This document shows positions 11,046 to 22,400 of a stretch of 64,000 nt of DNA, in pieces. Position 1 is the first letter of the stretch; each line of letters opens with the position of its first letter. The translations under genes and the position numbers were made by a program. The stretch lies in NCBI GenBank assembly GCA_036023115.1, contig JAYKKT010000076.1, forward strand, positions 6,266,001-6,330,000, written 5' to 3'. The DNA is from Brasenia schreberi (lineage: Eukaryota > Streptophyta > Magnoliopsida > Nymphaeales > Cabombaceae). Under the pieces are notes generated by a model. That model saw only the letters and a list, made by a program, of their open reading frames with translations, did not search any database and was not told the origin of the DNA.

Positions 11046-12704
11046 GGCCTCAAAGGTGCAACAAACCATCAATCCGAGTTCAGCAAATCATTCAGCAAGA
11101 AGAAAGAGAAAGAAAGAGAGAGAAAGAGAGAGAGGGAGAGGAGGAAGAGAGGAAGAAGGTGCCGACAACAACCAACCGCCAGTTGCTAGCCATCCTATAC
11201 CTTTCACCACGGGTCTATTCTTTTTTCATTGAATTTTATGGGCTTGTAATTAAGGAGCTTAAGCCTCCATGAAGATGTATTGATCTAGGTTCATATGCTG
11301 CCCCATCTTTCATTCGTTCGTACACTATTCATTATACACTTTAAATGTTGATTCTTTCTACTCCATAACACAACGTGAGATTATAAACCTCTTAATCTCC
11401 CTATTTTCACGTGATAATTAGGATTTAGTTTGTTGTTTTATAGCTGTAGATTCAATTTTAATATGGACTAAAACACAAGCACAACTCTAAAAATCTAAAA
11501 ACCTATTTTTAAAGCACACATTCGGTAAATAATTTATCCTTCATTATTCCATGCTCCGAATATTTCAAAATTTTGCACTTCTAATCTAGACATATAGACA
11601 CACTTCTGATAAAAGTTTTGATAATTTTGGGCTTGTTAAACATCTCAATAAAGTCTAAAAAGTTTTATTAAAATCATAAGAGATTCTAAACAACCAGAAG
11701 TTCCTTTGACACAGGTTAGGCTATTCCCAAATATCTTTGTTTACAATGAACCAATTTGATTAAAAATAATCTCATTAGAAAGCTAAAATTGATAGCTTTT
11801 GAACAAGACTAATTTCATAAAAATCGGAAGTTTGAGCATAAAAATACAATAGTTTTTCTAAACTTCTAACTTTTTGGCATAGGTCTGTCTCGAATGTTTG
11901 AGTGAGGTCTATTTTCATATTTAATTACATGAATCTATAGTATATAAAATAAAAATAAAAATATTCTCTGAATTTTTACGTCAAAATCTGTTCTTTGTAA
12001 AAATTTTAGAATGTTTGGAAACTCAGAACTATTTTAAAAAATCAGAAACAAGCCTTTGAAAACAGAACCAGTTTCTTTTTTCAAGACTTGAAATATTTTT
12101 AAGTTAAGAACCAAAATCACGATTTTGTCAAACCTTTGAAATTGGAATTTTATTTTTGAAAACTGATCGGATCATGAACGATTTTCAAAGCATCTAGGCT
12201 GACTCTTAAGCATCGATTAAAGAAGGTCTAAGTCGACAAAAGTTCACTTGTCTACAATCGCTACTCGAAGTCATAAAATCAATCTTTGCTAGTTTGAACA
12301 AACTAGCTGGCATGCTCGCGCACACGACATAGTTTAGGAATTTCATATCAAATTTCTACATAGGTTTTGAAATAAAAATTCACGTCTATACACTCTATAT
12401 CCAATAAAGGGTTAAAATGGTTGAAACAGTAAAGACTAACTCACGGAACGAAAGAATGTTACCATGCAAACAAATACTAAGAATGAAATTTCCCGGAAAT
12501 AATATTTGAACATAAACGAATAAAGGAAATGGTTTCAAATATAATAATATTTGAAGATTTTATTAAACTTGATGTTTTCAAATATAAACGAAATGGTTTT
12601 AAAGGAAACATTTGAAACCATACCTGAAACCCGAATCGAAAGAAGGCAAATTTCCTGGAAAGAGGATATGGTAAGAACCAAAAGGGCAAGTTCCGTAGAA
12701 AGGA

Positions 12705-12805
12705 AAGTTGGCATTCAAGAGAAATGAAAGTTGGCATCCAAGAAAAAAGAAAGTCTACATTTAAAGAGAAAGGAAAGTCGGCATCTAAGAGAAAGGAAAG
12801 TGGCC
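12705..12805 (+). repeat. Minisatellite in LTR b
   Basis: About five units related to GAAAGTTGGCATCCAAGA. This is the counterpart of the GTCGACGTT array in LTR a. Confidence 0.7.
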
Positions 12806-12829
12806 TAACTTGGCAAGATATGAGCAACT

Positions 12830-13395
12830 ATTGCCTGATTGATTTCAACATGATGGAATAAAGTGACTTATCATGGGCAACATTGGTGCCCGATTTGGTA
12901 AGCCATCAAGATAGGCTGGACGACTTCAACATCATTTGATCAGATGACTTACCATGGGCAACATTAGTGCCCGATTTGTTAAGCCCTCAAGATGGGCTGA
13001 ACGATTTCAGCATAAGTGGAATAGAATGACTTACCATGGGCAGCATTGGTGCCCGATTTGGTAAGCCATGAAGATTGCCTAGCCAACTTCAGCATAAGAA
13101 GACGAGATGACATTCCATGAGCAGCATTAGTGCCCTATTTGGAAAGCCATCAAGCCCTTGCCTGGCCAAATTTAGCAGCCTTGGTGCCCGATTTGGTAGG
13201 CCATGAGACAACCATGGGCTGGCTGATTTCAACAGGATTAGAGAAGGCAAGGTCTAGTCGATTTCAGCATGATTGGAGAAGGCAAGGTCCAACGGCTTTC
13301 AACAAGATTGAAGTGGGTAACTTACAATCTTAGGACAATCCATAAAACAACCATGGGCTGACCGATTTTAGCAAGATTGAAGAAGGCAACTTACC
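12830..13395 (+). repeat. Tandem array, 81-82 bp units, each with a small hairpin
   Basis: GGGCA at 12875, 12956 and 13038, and GAGCA at 13119, mark a period of 81-82 bp; later units are shorter. Most units contain GGGCAACATTGGTGCCC or a close variant, an inverted repeat with 5-bp arms. The array sits about 70-600 bp upstream of the LTR b TATA box. Only fragments of it are visible in LTRs c and d. Confidence 0.8.
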
Positions 13396-13458
13396 ATTGT
13401 TGCAGGTCCAAACATTAGGCAAGTGGCCTAAGTTGACATACAAGGAGGGAATCTTGCA

Positions 13459-13468
13459 TATATAAAAG
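13459..13468 (+). promoter_or_regulatory. LTR b TATA box
   Basis: TATATAAAAG followed by GGGCC, matching the LTR a promoter in sequence and position. Confidence 0.6.
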
Positions 13469-14543
13469 GGGCCTTGAGGGGAGCTGAAAAACCATCAAAG
13501 CCAATCCGACATTATAGATCAATTCATCCAAGAATCATCCAATCAAGCATCGATCCAAGGGAATCCGTGAGCAACAAGAGAGGGAGAGGAAGAGAGAGGA
13601 AGAGAGAAAGGAGGAAGAGGAGGCTACCAACCGCCGGCCACCATCCCATTCTTCTGCGTCACAGGTCCTTTCTTTCCTTATCTTTTCAATACTATTTTCT
13701 CCTCTTTTATTCAAGTTAATTGGGTTGTAATTAAGGAGTTGATGTCTCTATTTTGATGCAATAGTAAGGATTAGATGCTGTCCTATTCCTTTGCATTCAT
13801 AGATTATCTGTTATGTGTTTTATTTTCGATAAATTCTACTCCTATATACATTATAAGATCTTATACCTCCTAATCCCCTAAATGCTTATGATATAATCAT
13901 AATTTCATTCATTTTGAATTGTTGTAGATTATCTTTTAATTCAAATGAAATGTATGTATGTATCTTGTAAAAACTGAAAATATATTTTTTGTACTCTATA
14001 TACGTCTGATGAATGTTTTTTATTTCCTTACCTCCAACTACGAATGTGCTAAAATTTTGCACACCTAATTTACACACACAAATATATTGTCCATAAACTT
14101 TTCAAGAATTTTAGGATCATGCACCACCATAAATAAAATAAGAGGAGATCAAATGAAATTAGAATAGAGTTTGTAAAACCTACAGTTCCTACAATAGAGT
14201 TTGGGTCATAATCCCATATCTTTATATATAATCAACCATTTTGATTGAAAACTTTCTATTAGAAAGTTGAGATCCATAACTTTTTAGCAAGACTAATTTT
14301 ATAGAAATTGGAGATTTGACTACCTACCAAGATATAGTCATTTTTTTAAGCCTCTATTTCTTTGTTATGGATCTATCCTAAACAACTGAGTGGGGTATAT
14401 TATCGAAGATTCAGAAGTTGTCTAAAAATATCTGTAAATAAGTCTCCGAAAATTGAACCAGTTTTTGTTTTTCAAGATTTGAAATGTTTTCATTCAAGGA
14501 CTAAGTTCACGATTTTTGTCAAGCTTTTGGGAATTGAATTTGG

Positions 14544-15000
14544 GTTTTCAAAACTTATCGGATCTCAAACAATTTTCAAAGCATCTAGGTTGACCCTTGA
14601 GCATCGGTTCAAGAAGGCATATGTCAAAAATAATTCACTTACGCATAATCGCTATAGAAGTCAGAAATCATCTTTACTAGTTTGGGCAAACTAACCGGCA
14701 CACTCGTGTATTCGTAGCTTGTGAATTTAATTTCAAGTCTCTGCATAGACTTCGGAATAAAAATTCACATCTATAGTTTTGAAAACTTATTGGATTACTA
14801 GACATTTTCAAGCGTCTAGGCTGACCCTAACATTGGTACAAGAATGCCTACGACGAAAAGAATCCACTTGCCCACAATCACCAAAGAAGTTGAATAATCA
14901 AATTTTCAAGTTTTAGAAAACTTGTTGGCATTCTCGTGCTTTGTTTTGTAAATCGGATTTTAAGTCGATCCATAGACTAGGAATTTTATTTACATCAACA
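14544..15000 (+). repeat. Tandem duplication of the LTR b terminus
   Basis: The last 225-232 bp of the LTR occur twice, 14544-14775 and 14776-15000, both ending in a version of the LTR terminus. The copies have drifted apart, so the duplication is old. Confidence 0.75.
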
Positions 15001-15007
15001 GAAAAAA

Positions 15008-15025
15008 TGGCACGTCTGGTGGGAC
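15008..15025 (+). other. Primer-binding site, element B
   Basis: TGGCACGTCTGGTGGGAC follows the LTR end by seven bases. The TGGCA...GGTGGGAC form recurs after LTR c. The tRNA that would pair with it was not worked out. Confidence 0.6.
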
Positions 15026-16795
15026 TTGAGTCTTAGGAAAATCATTTTTTATCCGATCCTTTTTTTTACAGCCAAATCAATTTCAAATCGTGTCAAAAAC
15101 TTTCTCTTTTTCAAATCCCTTGCTTTAGGTTCAATTTCCAGCAATTCAATAATATCAAGTCCAAAAAGTTCCTTTGAGGTGTCGAGCCGAGCCTCGTGCT
15201 CTACAAGTCACATTTCAAAAGGAATTTTCAAAACATCTTTGCAAAATCGAGAGGATAAGATCACCTCCCTCAAAAGGGAGTTGAAAGAATTGATAATTGA
15301 GAAAGAAATAACAACATTAATCTAAGAGGTCAATATGGTCGAATCTTGCTCATCCCATGGAAAGCATTCCCAGGCTCACAAAAAATCACGTCACTCCCGA
15401 AAACTCATGGTGACCTCCAAATTTGAGGAGGAGAAGCCAAACCACGAATCCTTCATAGTGAAAAATAGAAGGGCCCTACAACAATTGTTGATGGGTCAAT
15501 CAGAAGAGAAAAAAGTGTATTCACTATAAGACTTTTAACCTTTTGATTATCAAATTGATAGCGATGATGAAATCCCAAGTTTTCATCTTTATGATGACAA
15601 TGGGATCTTCGATCCCATTTACAACTTTTTTCTCCAAGGGCCTATAAGAAAAGGAAGGATTCCTCCAAGTGAATTTATTGGTTTTCCCATTCTCTCAAAG
15701 GCAACACATCTAAGTGGTTGGTTTCGTAAGACTTAAGTCAGTTCGCTGCATTAGAGGATTTAGCGAATTGCTTTATGTAAAGATTTTCACATATTGTCAA
15801 AGTCACACCAAATCTCAACACTTTGAGAGACACAAAGCAAGCTCACAATGAAGATGCACATGCATTGATTGTGAGATGGAGGTCACTCTTGGGCCAAGTT
15901 AAGGAGCCCATTTCTGAGGGATGCGCCATGATGCTTATCTTTGAGAATTTTAAAAATGATTTGAGAGCACTCCTATCCCTTCACGAGATTAGTACATTTT
16001 AAAAACTGATTAGAAAAACCTCTCTTTTCAAAACTAATTTAAAAAAGGGGGTATATGAAGATCTTTGGAAGGAAAAAAGTTTTCTAAAACAAAAAATTGA
16101 AAAACCTCGAACATATGGGCTACATGCTCTAGAAGGCGTGAAGTCTCAAAAAGTGGGTAATGTACAAGTAGAGCCTGCCTCATCCAGTCCCTAAAAGACT
16201 TTTGCACAAAAACCAAAATCCTCTCTTCTAAAAAGCCAAAAAAATGAAAACCAAAAGAGGGAATACACGAACCTAGGACAACCGCTTAAGGAAGTCCTAG
16301 ACATTGTACTAGAAACTTCCCGCAATTTTTGAAGGCTATGATACTAATAATTATTTTTCTTTAAAGAATAAAATCGAGGACTTAATAGAGCAAGGGAAGC
16401 TCCACATCTCAGAGGAACCAGATCCTACTCAAGCTGAGTTCAAAGAATCCTTCACAAATCGCACAAGTATAAGTGGGAAGGCCAAAGAAGTATATCATTC
16501 TCTAATGAAATTTCGTGGAAATGTCATTGATCACGCATTACATACAATTCACACTAGTTCTTTTGCAATTCTAAAAAAAGCCAAACAAGTAGTGCTCTGG
16601 GGAGCACTTAGACTCCCGCCTCCAGCTAGAGCATTCTTAGAAATTCGTGGTATTTCAAAGTACCAAAAAAGAGATAAGTTAGGACAGAGCCATAGATAAA
16701 GTGTGGAAGAGGTGACTAGGTTAGGAAGGATCTATGAATTCTCACATTTAGCAAAACAAGCTAGCAAGGAGGTGGTGGTTTTGCTTTGTCCCTGA
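15026..16795 (+). pseudogene. Gypsy gag, multiple stops
   Basis: Pieces in several frames. About 15540-15740 has the acidic lead-in and ISEFIGFP-like stretch, then the capsid-like region with A-L-E-D-L-A-N-C-F, RDTKQAHNEDAHALIVRW and PISEGCAMMLIFENFKNDL (about 15740-15970), matching the Tat/Ogre gag plan. Around 16330-16440 a stretch with LKNKIEDLIEQGKLHISEEP matches the segment that follows the zinc-knuckle-like motif in these gags. It would form the particle that packages element RNA. Stops are frequent. Confidence 0.75.
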
Positions 16796-16818
16796 AAAGC
16801 ATGCATCCCAAACTCATC

Positions 16819-18250
16819 TCATGTCATGGATAAGTGTAACGATATCATGTTAACCTCGTATGATCTAGAAATGCATTTGTCAAAGCTTCCTATAAATATA
16901 TTTATCTTAGAGTTGATACAAACCTCAACTAAACATAGACAAGATTTCATTATCTTAGGGTCTAAGCCAAGCATGTCTTCATAGGTCCATGCAAACATGT
17001 CTATGTATGATTTAAGGAATGTAGTGAATGATGCTTTTTCAGTTTCATAGAAACAAGTTCCTAATTGACACACCTGAGGTTAGCTTCAGTTCCTAGGTTG
17101 ACCTCTAGAAAATCCCCTCCTATAGAACTTGAAGTTTTTCCCAAGTCAAGGATTTTATGGAATTCAAGAAGCTTGGAGGTTTGATAACTTTCAAGTGATT
17201 TGATTTTTAGGGAAGGATTTTTTACAAGAGAAGGAGTTGACTTAGGTGTAAATATGTACATAGGTTTTTGCAAAATTGATTTTTGGGTTTGTACATTATT
17301 TTGAAAACCTGTTCTTTTAATTTTCTTTGACTTTTTCAATTTTTTTGGCTTTTTCAAGGCAAACACTAGGAGAAGAAATGTAAAATACTTTATTTTTTGG
17401 ATTTTTTGAAATTTTCTATTGTTTTTAGATTTGAGAATTTTTTAAATGTTTTTGGTTTTTCCAAATATATAATTTATTTAGATTTTGGTTTTGAAAAGTT
17501 GGGTCTTCCATCAAGCTTTAGATTTCGATTAGAAGGTCTAAGCCATTGGTTTCGGTGTTAGTTGTCTCTAGGGCACCCTTAACCCAAGTGGTCTTAGGTG
17601 GTGGTTCAGCGGGTATCAATGGGTCATATCCTAACCCATATTGACCCAAGCTTGGTGAGGGTATGAGAGGTTCCAACCTCCCTTGGCCTTTGGTTTCTAG
17701 ACCTTGGCTTTCTTGACATGGCCTAAGAGGTGGACGATCTTGGTTGGGTGTGTTTCTCGTGAACATGGTTCTATAATGGAATTTTCTACAACACATGTTT
17801 GGTCACTTGACAAGCAAGGAAAAGTTTGGATTCTTTTTAGGTTTGGGTTGTCCTCTCCAAACACTACTACAACTTGATTTTCCCAAGGAATTTTTATGCA
17901 CTTATGAAAGGTTGAGGGGACGACCCGGAGTGAGTACATCCAAGGCCTCCCTAATAAGAGCTGATATCTAAGACATCAAACAACCCTATATATAAAATAG
18001 TCCAATTTTCATGAGAATTTTAATTGAGCCTAATGGGTGAGCTGAATTACCACCGTATCGGGTGATGACAATTGCACATGGTTCTACCCTTGACATGAAA
18101 ACTCCAGTTTAAAAAGCTACGTGTAAAGGAAGGATGTTTACACTTTCAAGCATTTTCCAAGAGTGTGGTGATTCAATACCACCTCTATGTATAAAGCATC
18201 GTTGTGAGTTGTAATAGGTCTATCCAACTCATCCTCGGCAAATATTATTG
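16819..18250 (-). pseudogene. Inverted protease, G-patch-like and pre-RT block
   Basis: Reads only on the minus strand while its neighbours read on the plus strand. From high to low: a pre-protease lead (DELDRPITTHNDALYIEVV), protease with LLGRPWMYSLRVVPSTFHK, a G-patch-like segment (GLETKGQGRLEP...LGQYGLGYDP), then the pre-RT segment with EVNLGTE and FLKSYIDMFAWTYEDMLGLD. The catalytic D-[T/N]-G triad expected just before NILPL is not visible. The same segments lie on the plus strand in element A (23611-24381), which shows the block here is the one that flipped. Confidence 0.85.
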
Positions 18251-18735
18251 GAGTTTGGCCTTTAGAACCCGATATGAAACCTGTGAAACAAAAACTTAGA
18301 AAAATCCATCTTGTTGTTCATCTCCAAGTTAAAGAAGGTTTAGAAGATCTTTTAAAGATTGGATTTATAAAACCCATTACATGTCCTGATTAACTTTCAT
18401 ATATTGTTGTTGTTTGAAAATCTAATGAGAAAATTTGAATTTGCATTGATTTTAGACATTTGAATAAGGCCATTCTAAAAGATAATTTTTCACCACCCAA
18501 TATTGATTTGATAGTGGATAGCACTGCAAATCATGAAATATTTTCCTTTATGGATGGCTATTTGGGTTACAACCAAATCAAGTTGGCTTTAAAAGATCAA
18601 ACTAAAATTGATGTTACCACACCTTAGGGCACATACTGCTACACTATTATGCTTTTGGTTTGAAAAATGTTGGTGTTATGTACCAAAGATCCATGATGTT
18701 TATTTTCCATGATCAAATTCATGACCTTTTGAAAG
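18251..18735 (+). pseudogene. Reverse transcriptase, 3' half deleted
   Basis: Contains MKPVKQKLRKIH, an ICIDFRHLNKAI-like motif, FSFMDGYLGYNQIKLA and TYCYTIM, the usual order of RT motifs 1-4. It then passes from FHDQIHD straight into sequence of the RNase H connection, so the YVDD catalytic box is gone. In-frame stops are scattered. Confidence 0.85.
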
Positions 18736-19216
18736 ATTGAAAACTTATTTGGTAAATCCTCCTATTTTAAAACCTCCAAAGATAAGAAAACCTTTACTTT
18801 TCTATCTTTCCATTCATACAAATGCATTGGATGATTTGCTTAGTCAATATGAAGATGATAACCTTAAAGAGTATGTCATTTACTATATTTTGAAAACCCT
18901 ATTGGCATATAAAAGAAATTATTAGGCCATGGAGAAAATGTTTTTTTCCTTGGTATGGACATGCCAAAAATTTAGATACTATTTCTTGAATCATTAAATT
19001 TGAACAGTGTCTAAACTTGGCCCTATCAAGTTTCTTTTTGAAAAACCTTTCCTAATGGGTAGGCTAGGCAAATGGCAGCTCCTCTTAATGGAGTATGACT
19101 TAAAGTTTCATCATCAAAACTCCATTAAGGGTCAAGCCTTGGCCGATCATGTGGCTAATCTATCTCTTAAAGATACATATCCCATACTTGATGAAATGCT
19201 TGATAGGGAATATTGA
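18736..19216 (+). pseudogene. Gypsy-type RNase H
   Basis: Motifs include PPILKPP, LLFYLSIHTNALDDLLSQ, a Y-Y-I-L-K-T-L stretch, then LGPIKFLFEKPFLMGRLGKW and KGQALADHVANL, the standard end of the gypsy RNase H in Tat elements. Two or more stops interrupt it. Confidence 0.8.
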
Positions 19217-19299
19217 CAAACATGTGGCATTACCATGTCGTGTTAAATTATTTTGATGAAAACCAAGTGTGAAAAATGTATAGGGCAAGAAATAGGCAA

Positions 19300-19592
19300 A
19301 GGGCAGGAGTATGTATATCATCATATCCTTTGAGAAAGGAGAAATCCCAATGTCATTTCAATTAGATTTTCCTTACTCAATTAATGTGACTGAATATGAA
19401 GCACTCATACAATGCCTAAAAAGTTTACAAAATTATCATGCATTGAAGTTTTTAGAGATTCTATGCTTGTAATAAACCAAGTTTCAAAAATATGGCAAAT
19501 CAAAAATGAAAAAGTCATTCCCTATCATGAATTGGCCACCAAGCTAGTTGATTCATTCAAATCATACACACTCACCCACATTGGTAGAGAAG
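19300..19592 (+). pseudogene. Second (archaeal-type) RNase H, truncated
   Basis: Fragments NVTEYEALIQCLKSLQNYHA, ALKFLEI, a VINQVSKIWQI stretch and HELATKLVDSFKSYTLTHI follow the archaeal-type RNase H carried by Tat-lineage elements. It breaks off exactly where LTR c starts, so integrase is absent. Confidence 0.75.
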
Positions 19593-22050
19593 TGTAAATA
19601 CCCAATTTTTTTTTAAAACAAAAAAAATGATCTTTTAGAAATTCCACCTTTTTCAAATAAAATTTACAACTTTAGGTCTTTTAAGGCTTTTTCAAATAAA
19701 GACACCTTAAATGAACTCATTTTCACACCAAAATTTTGTAGCAATATCAAAATGATGGTATATTATATCCGTCTGAAGAAAATCCAGTTCTGACAAAAAT
19801 TCAAAAAGTGACTATTTTGCCCTCAATACCAAATTGACAGGATTTTGCTATTTCAAATTGCCTTCAAAGAAAGTATGATTTCAAACAATTCTTTTAAAGA
19901 AATAAGTGAAAATGAGACATTGAGAAACAAACCCAAAAATGTTTGCAAATTGACAAGTTTATAAAATTCCCAAACCCTTGAAATTCAAAAATAAAGAAGA
20001 CCTTAGAAATTTGCCCGATCAAGAATAATCTCATTCCGAGACACTATACCCTAGGGTCAAAGTATATCGATATATTATACCCATTAAAGTGATTAAAGTG
20101 ATTCAATATCCTATACCTATATGAAAAGGGTTAAAGTGGTTATGGTGGTTAAAGACTAACTCACGGAGTGAAAGTAGATCACCCATGCAAACAAAAATTA
20201 GAAATGAAACTTAGTGTTTTCCATAAATAATATTTAAAGATTTCATTAAATTTGATATTTTCAAATATGAAAATGGTTTTTTTATAAAGTATTTGAAATC
20301 ATACCTGCCTTATATAAAACTCAGACCAAAAAGAGGCAAATTCCTTAAAAAGAGGAGATTGTATGAACCAAAAAGGCAATGACCAATCACCTACTAATTT
20401 TGGTATTATTGGACAAAGTAATCTACCAATTTTAGTTCTAGGCAAGTAGCTTAAAAAAAAGGAAGGTCAGCATCAAAGAAGGAAAGTCGACGTTTAAGAA
20501 AGAAAGGTCGGCATTCAAGAAAGGAATGTCGGCATCAAAGAAGGAAGGTCAACATAAGAATGAAAGTTGGTGTTCAAGAAAGGAAAGTCGTCATCATCTA
20601 AGAGAAAGGAAAGTATCTCACTTTAGCAAGCAATGATACTCGATTTGGCAAGTCACCAAGAAGAAATTTACCAACTTCAAAGTGGGTGAATTATGTGACT
20701 TGTCATAGGTAGCCTTGGTCCATGAGGGAAAGAGAGAAAGAGAGGGAAAGAAAGAGAGAGAGGAAGAGAGGAAGAAGAAGGTGTGCCGCCGCTAACTACT
20801 AGCCATTCTCCAATCTTTCTGCCATAGGTCCATTCTTTCTTTATTTTTTTATTTATAATTATATCTTCTCTTTCATTAAGCTTTATGAGGCTATAATTAA
20901 GGATCTCATGTCTCCGTTATGATATATTAATCATGGTTCATATGCTACCCCGTCTCTCTTTCATTCATATGTTATTCGTTATATATTTTAATTTTGATTC
21001 TTTATACTCCATAACATAATATAAGATTATAGACCTCTTAATCTCCCTATGTTCAGGTGGTAATTAGGATTTTATTTATTTTGGATAGCTATAGATTAAA
21101 TTTTAATTCAGACAAAAATACATGCACAAATCTGAAAATCTGGAAACCTATTTTTCTTCACTCTATACATGTCTGATGAACAAATTTTATTTTAATATCT
21201 CATATTTCGAATGTTCTAAAACTTTGCAAATCTAATATACACACATCAACACTCTTTTAATAAAATTTTAAAAAAATTTAGGCTTGTGAAATATCACCAA
21301 TAAAATCGAGAGTTTTTATTAAAATCAGAATAGATTCTGAAAAACCAGAAGTTCCTGTGATAGAGATTGGGTTATTCCCAAATATCTTTATACACAATAA
21401 ACTAATTTGATTAAAAATGGTCTCATTGAAAATAAAAAATCTATAGATTTCCAACAAGACCAATTTCATAGAAATCGGAGGTTTGAGCATAAAAATACCA
21501 TACTTTTTCTAAACCTCTGACTTTCTACCACACGTCTTTCCTAAATATTTGAGTGGGGTCTATTTTCAGATTTAATTACATAAATTTACAATACATAAAA
21601 TAAAAATAAAAATATTTTCTAAATTTGTACATCAAAATCTCTTTTTGATAAACTTTTCAAAAATTTTGGAGATTTAGAACTATTCCAAAAAGAATCAGAA
21701 ACGAGTCACTGAAAACAGAACCAGTTTTTGTGTTTGAAGACTTGAAATATTTTTAGGTTAAGAACCAAAATCACGATTTTGTCAAACATTTGAAATTGAC
21801 ATTTTGTTTAGAAAACGTAATGGATCTCAAACGATTTTGAAAGTGTCTAGTCTAATCTTTGAGCATCGGTTAAAGAAGGCCTATGTCGAAAAGAATTCAC
21901 TTGTCCACAATCGTTACACGAAGTCAGAAAATCAATCTTTGTGACTTGCCTGATGGGACGTTACATAGGCCTTCTTTAAAACTACATAGGCCTATGTCGA
22001 AATTGAATCAAATCTTCACATAGGTTTTGAAATAAAAATTCACATATTCA
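19593..22050 (+). repeat. Gypsy LTR c
   Basis: Starts TGTAAATACCCAATTTTT and ends CACATATTCA, followed by a PBS. Same order of parts as LTRs a, b and d. The TATA region equivalent to 11037 is deleted; the purine-rich leader (about 20729-20778) remains. It also holds an odd PBS-like word (TGCCTGATGGGACG, about 21957-21970) and a short inverted repeat about 100 bp before its end. Confidence 0.85.
20461..20613 (+). repeat. Minisatellite in LTR c
   Basis: About seven units of the AAGGAAAGTCGACGTTTAAG type with variants GGTCGGCATTC and GGTCAACATAAG. Confidence 0.8.
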
Positions 22051-22054
22051 GATT

Positions 22055-22072
22055 TGGCATGCCCGATGGGAC
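22055..22072 (+). other. Primer-binding site, element A
   Basis: TGGCATGCCCGATGGGAC, four bases after the LTR end, is a variant of the site after LTR b. Confidence 0.6.
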
Positions 22073-22091
22073 GTGAATCTTTGAAAATTGT

Positions 22092-22400
22092 TTGATTCAG
22101 TCTTGTTTTTTCAAACACAAACCAATTTCAAATCGTAATTTTAAACTTCTCTTTTTTGTTTTGAGTTCAATTTCCAGGAACTCAATAATGTTAAGTTTGA
22201 ATGAAATAATTGCCTTTGTCCTGAGAGAATTTAAAAGGGAAATTAAGGCCTTGAACCAAGAGGTCAAGGCACATCATTCTCATGAAAAGTCATCTTGGGT
22301 ATACAAGGAGAAGAGCCATACCCAAAAAACCAAACGAGGCCAAAATTCGATGAATGATATGAGGCCTCAAATGAAGCAAGTTTTGAGATGAAATCATCTA
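22092..22400 (+). pseudogene. Gag N-terminus, element A
   Basis: Shares with element B the opening set SISRNSIM/SISSNSII and a charged stretch (REFKREIKALNQEVK against KRELKELIIEKE). It ends in a stop at about 22391, before the capsid-like region seen in element B. Confidence 0.65.

Larger units (their letters stand above)
9842..12394 (+). repeat. Gypsy LTR a, 5'-truncated
   Basis: Starts in mid-LTR: it aligns with LTR c (19593-22050) from about 19955 onward, so roughly 360 bp of its 5' end is missing. It then follows LTR c through the GTTAAAGTGGTTCGATA repeats, the GTCGACGTT minisatellite, a TATA box, a purine-rich leader and the AT-rich U5. It ends near 12394 at AAAATTCACGTCTA, where LTR b begins without a primer-binding site. 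A head-to-tail LTR pair with no internal region suggests deletion or unequal recombination. Confidence 0.75.
12395..15000 (+). repeat. Gypsy LTR b, 5'-truncated, probable 5' LTR of element B
   Basis: Begins in mid-LTR with CCAATAAAGGGTTAAAATGG, matching about 20090 in LTR c. It carries its own minisatellite, an 81-bp tandem array, a TATA box at 13459, a purine-rich leader (13577-13622) and a U5 whose last 230 bp are duplicated. It ends in TTTACATCAACA, seven bases before a primer-binding-site-like sequence, so it serves as the 5' LTR of the gag region that follows. Confidence 0.75.
15001..19592 (+). mobile_element. Gypsy element B internal region (Tat-like), decayed
   Basis: Order on the plus strand: PBS, gag, an inverted protease/G-patch/pre-RT block, partial RT, gypsy RNase H, and a second RNase H of the archaeal type. 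Integrase and polypurine tract are missing, and LTR c starts right after the second RNase H. Two RNase H domains are a mark of the Tat lineage. Multiple stops and frameshifts make it non-coding today. Confidence 0.85.

Noticed and set aside
12700..13400. Regular repeats that could suggest a CRISPR array
   Set aside because: Units are contiguous and diverged, with no constant repeat and unique spacers, lie in plant LTRs and recur at the same place in other LTRs.
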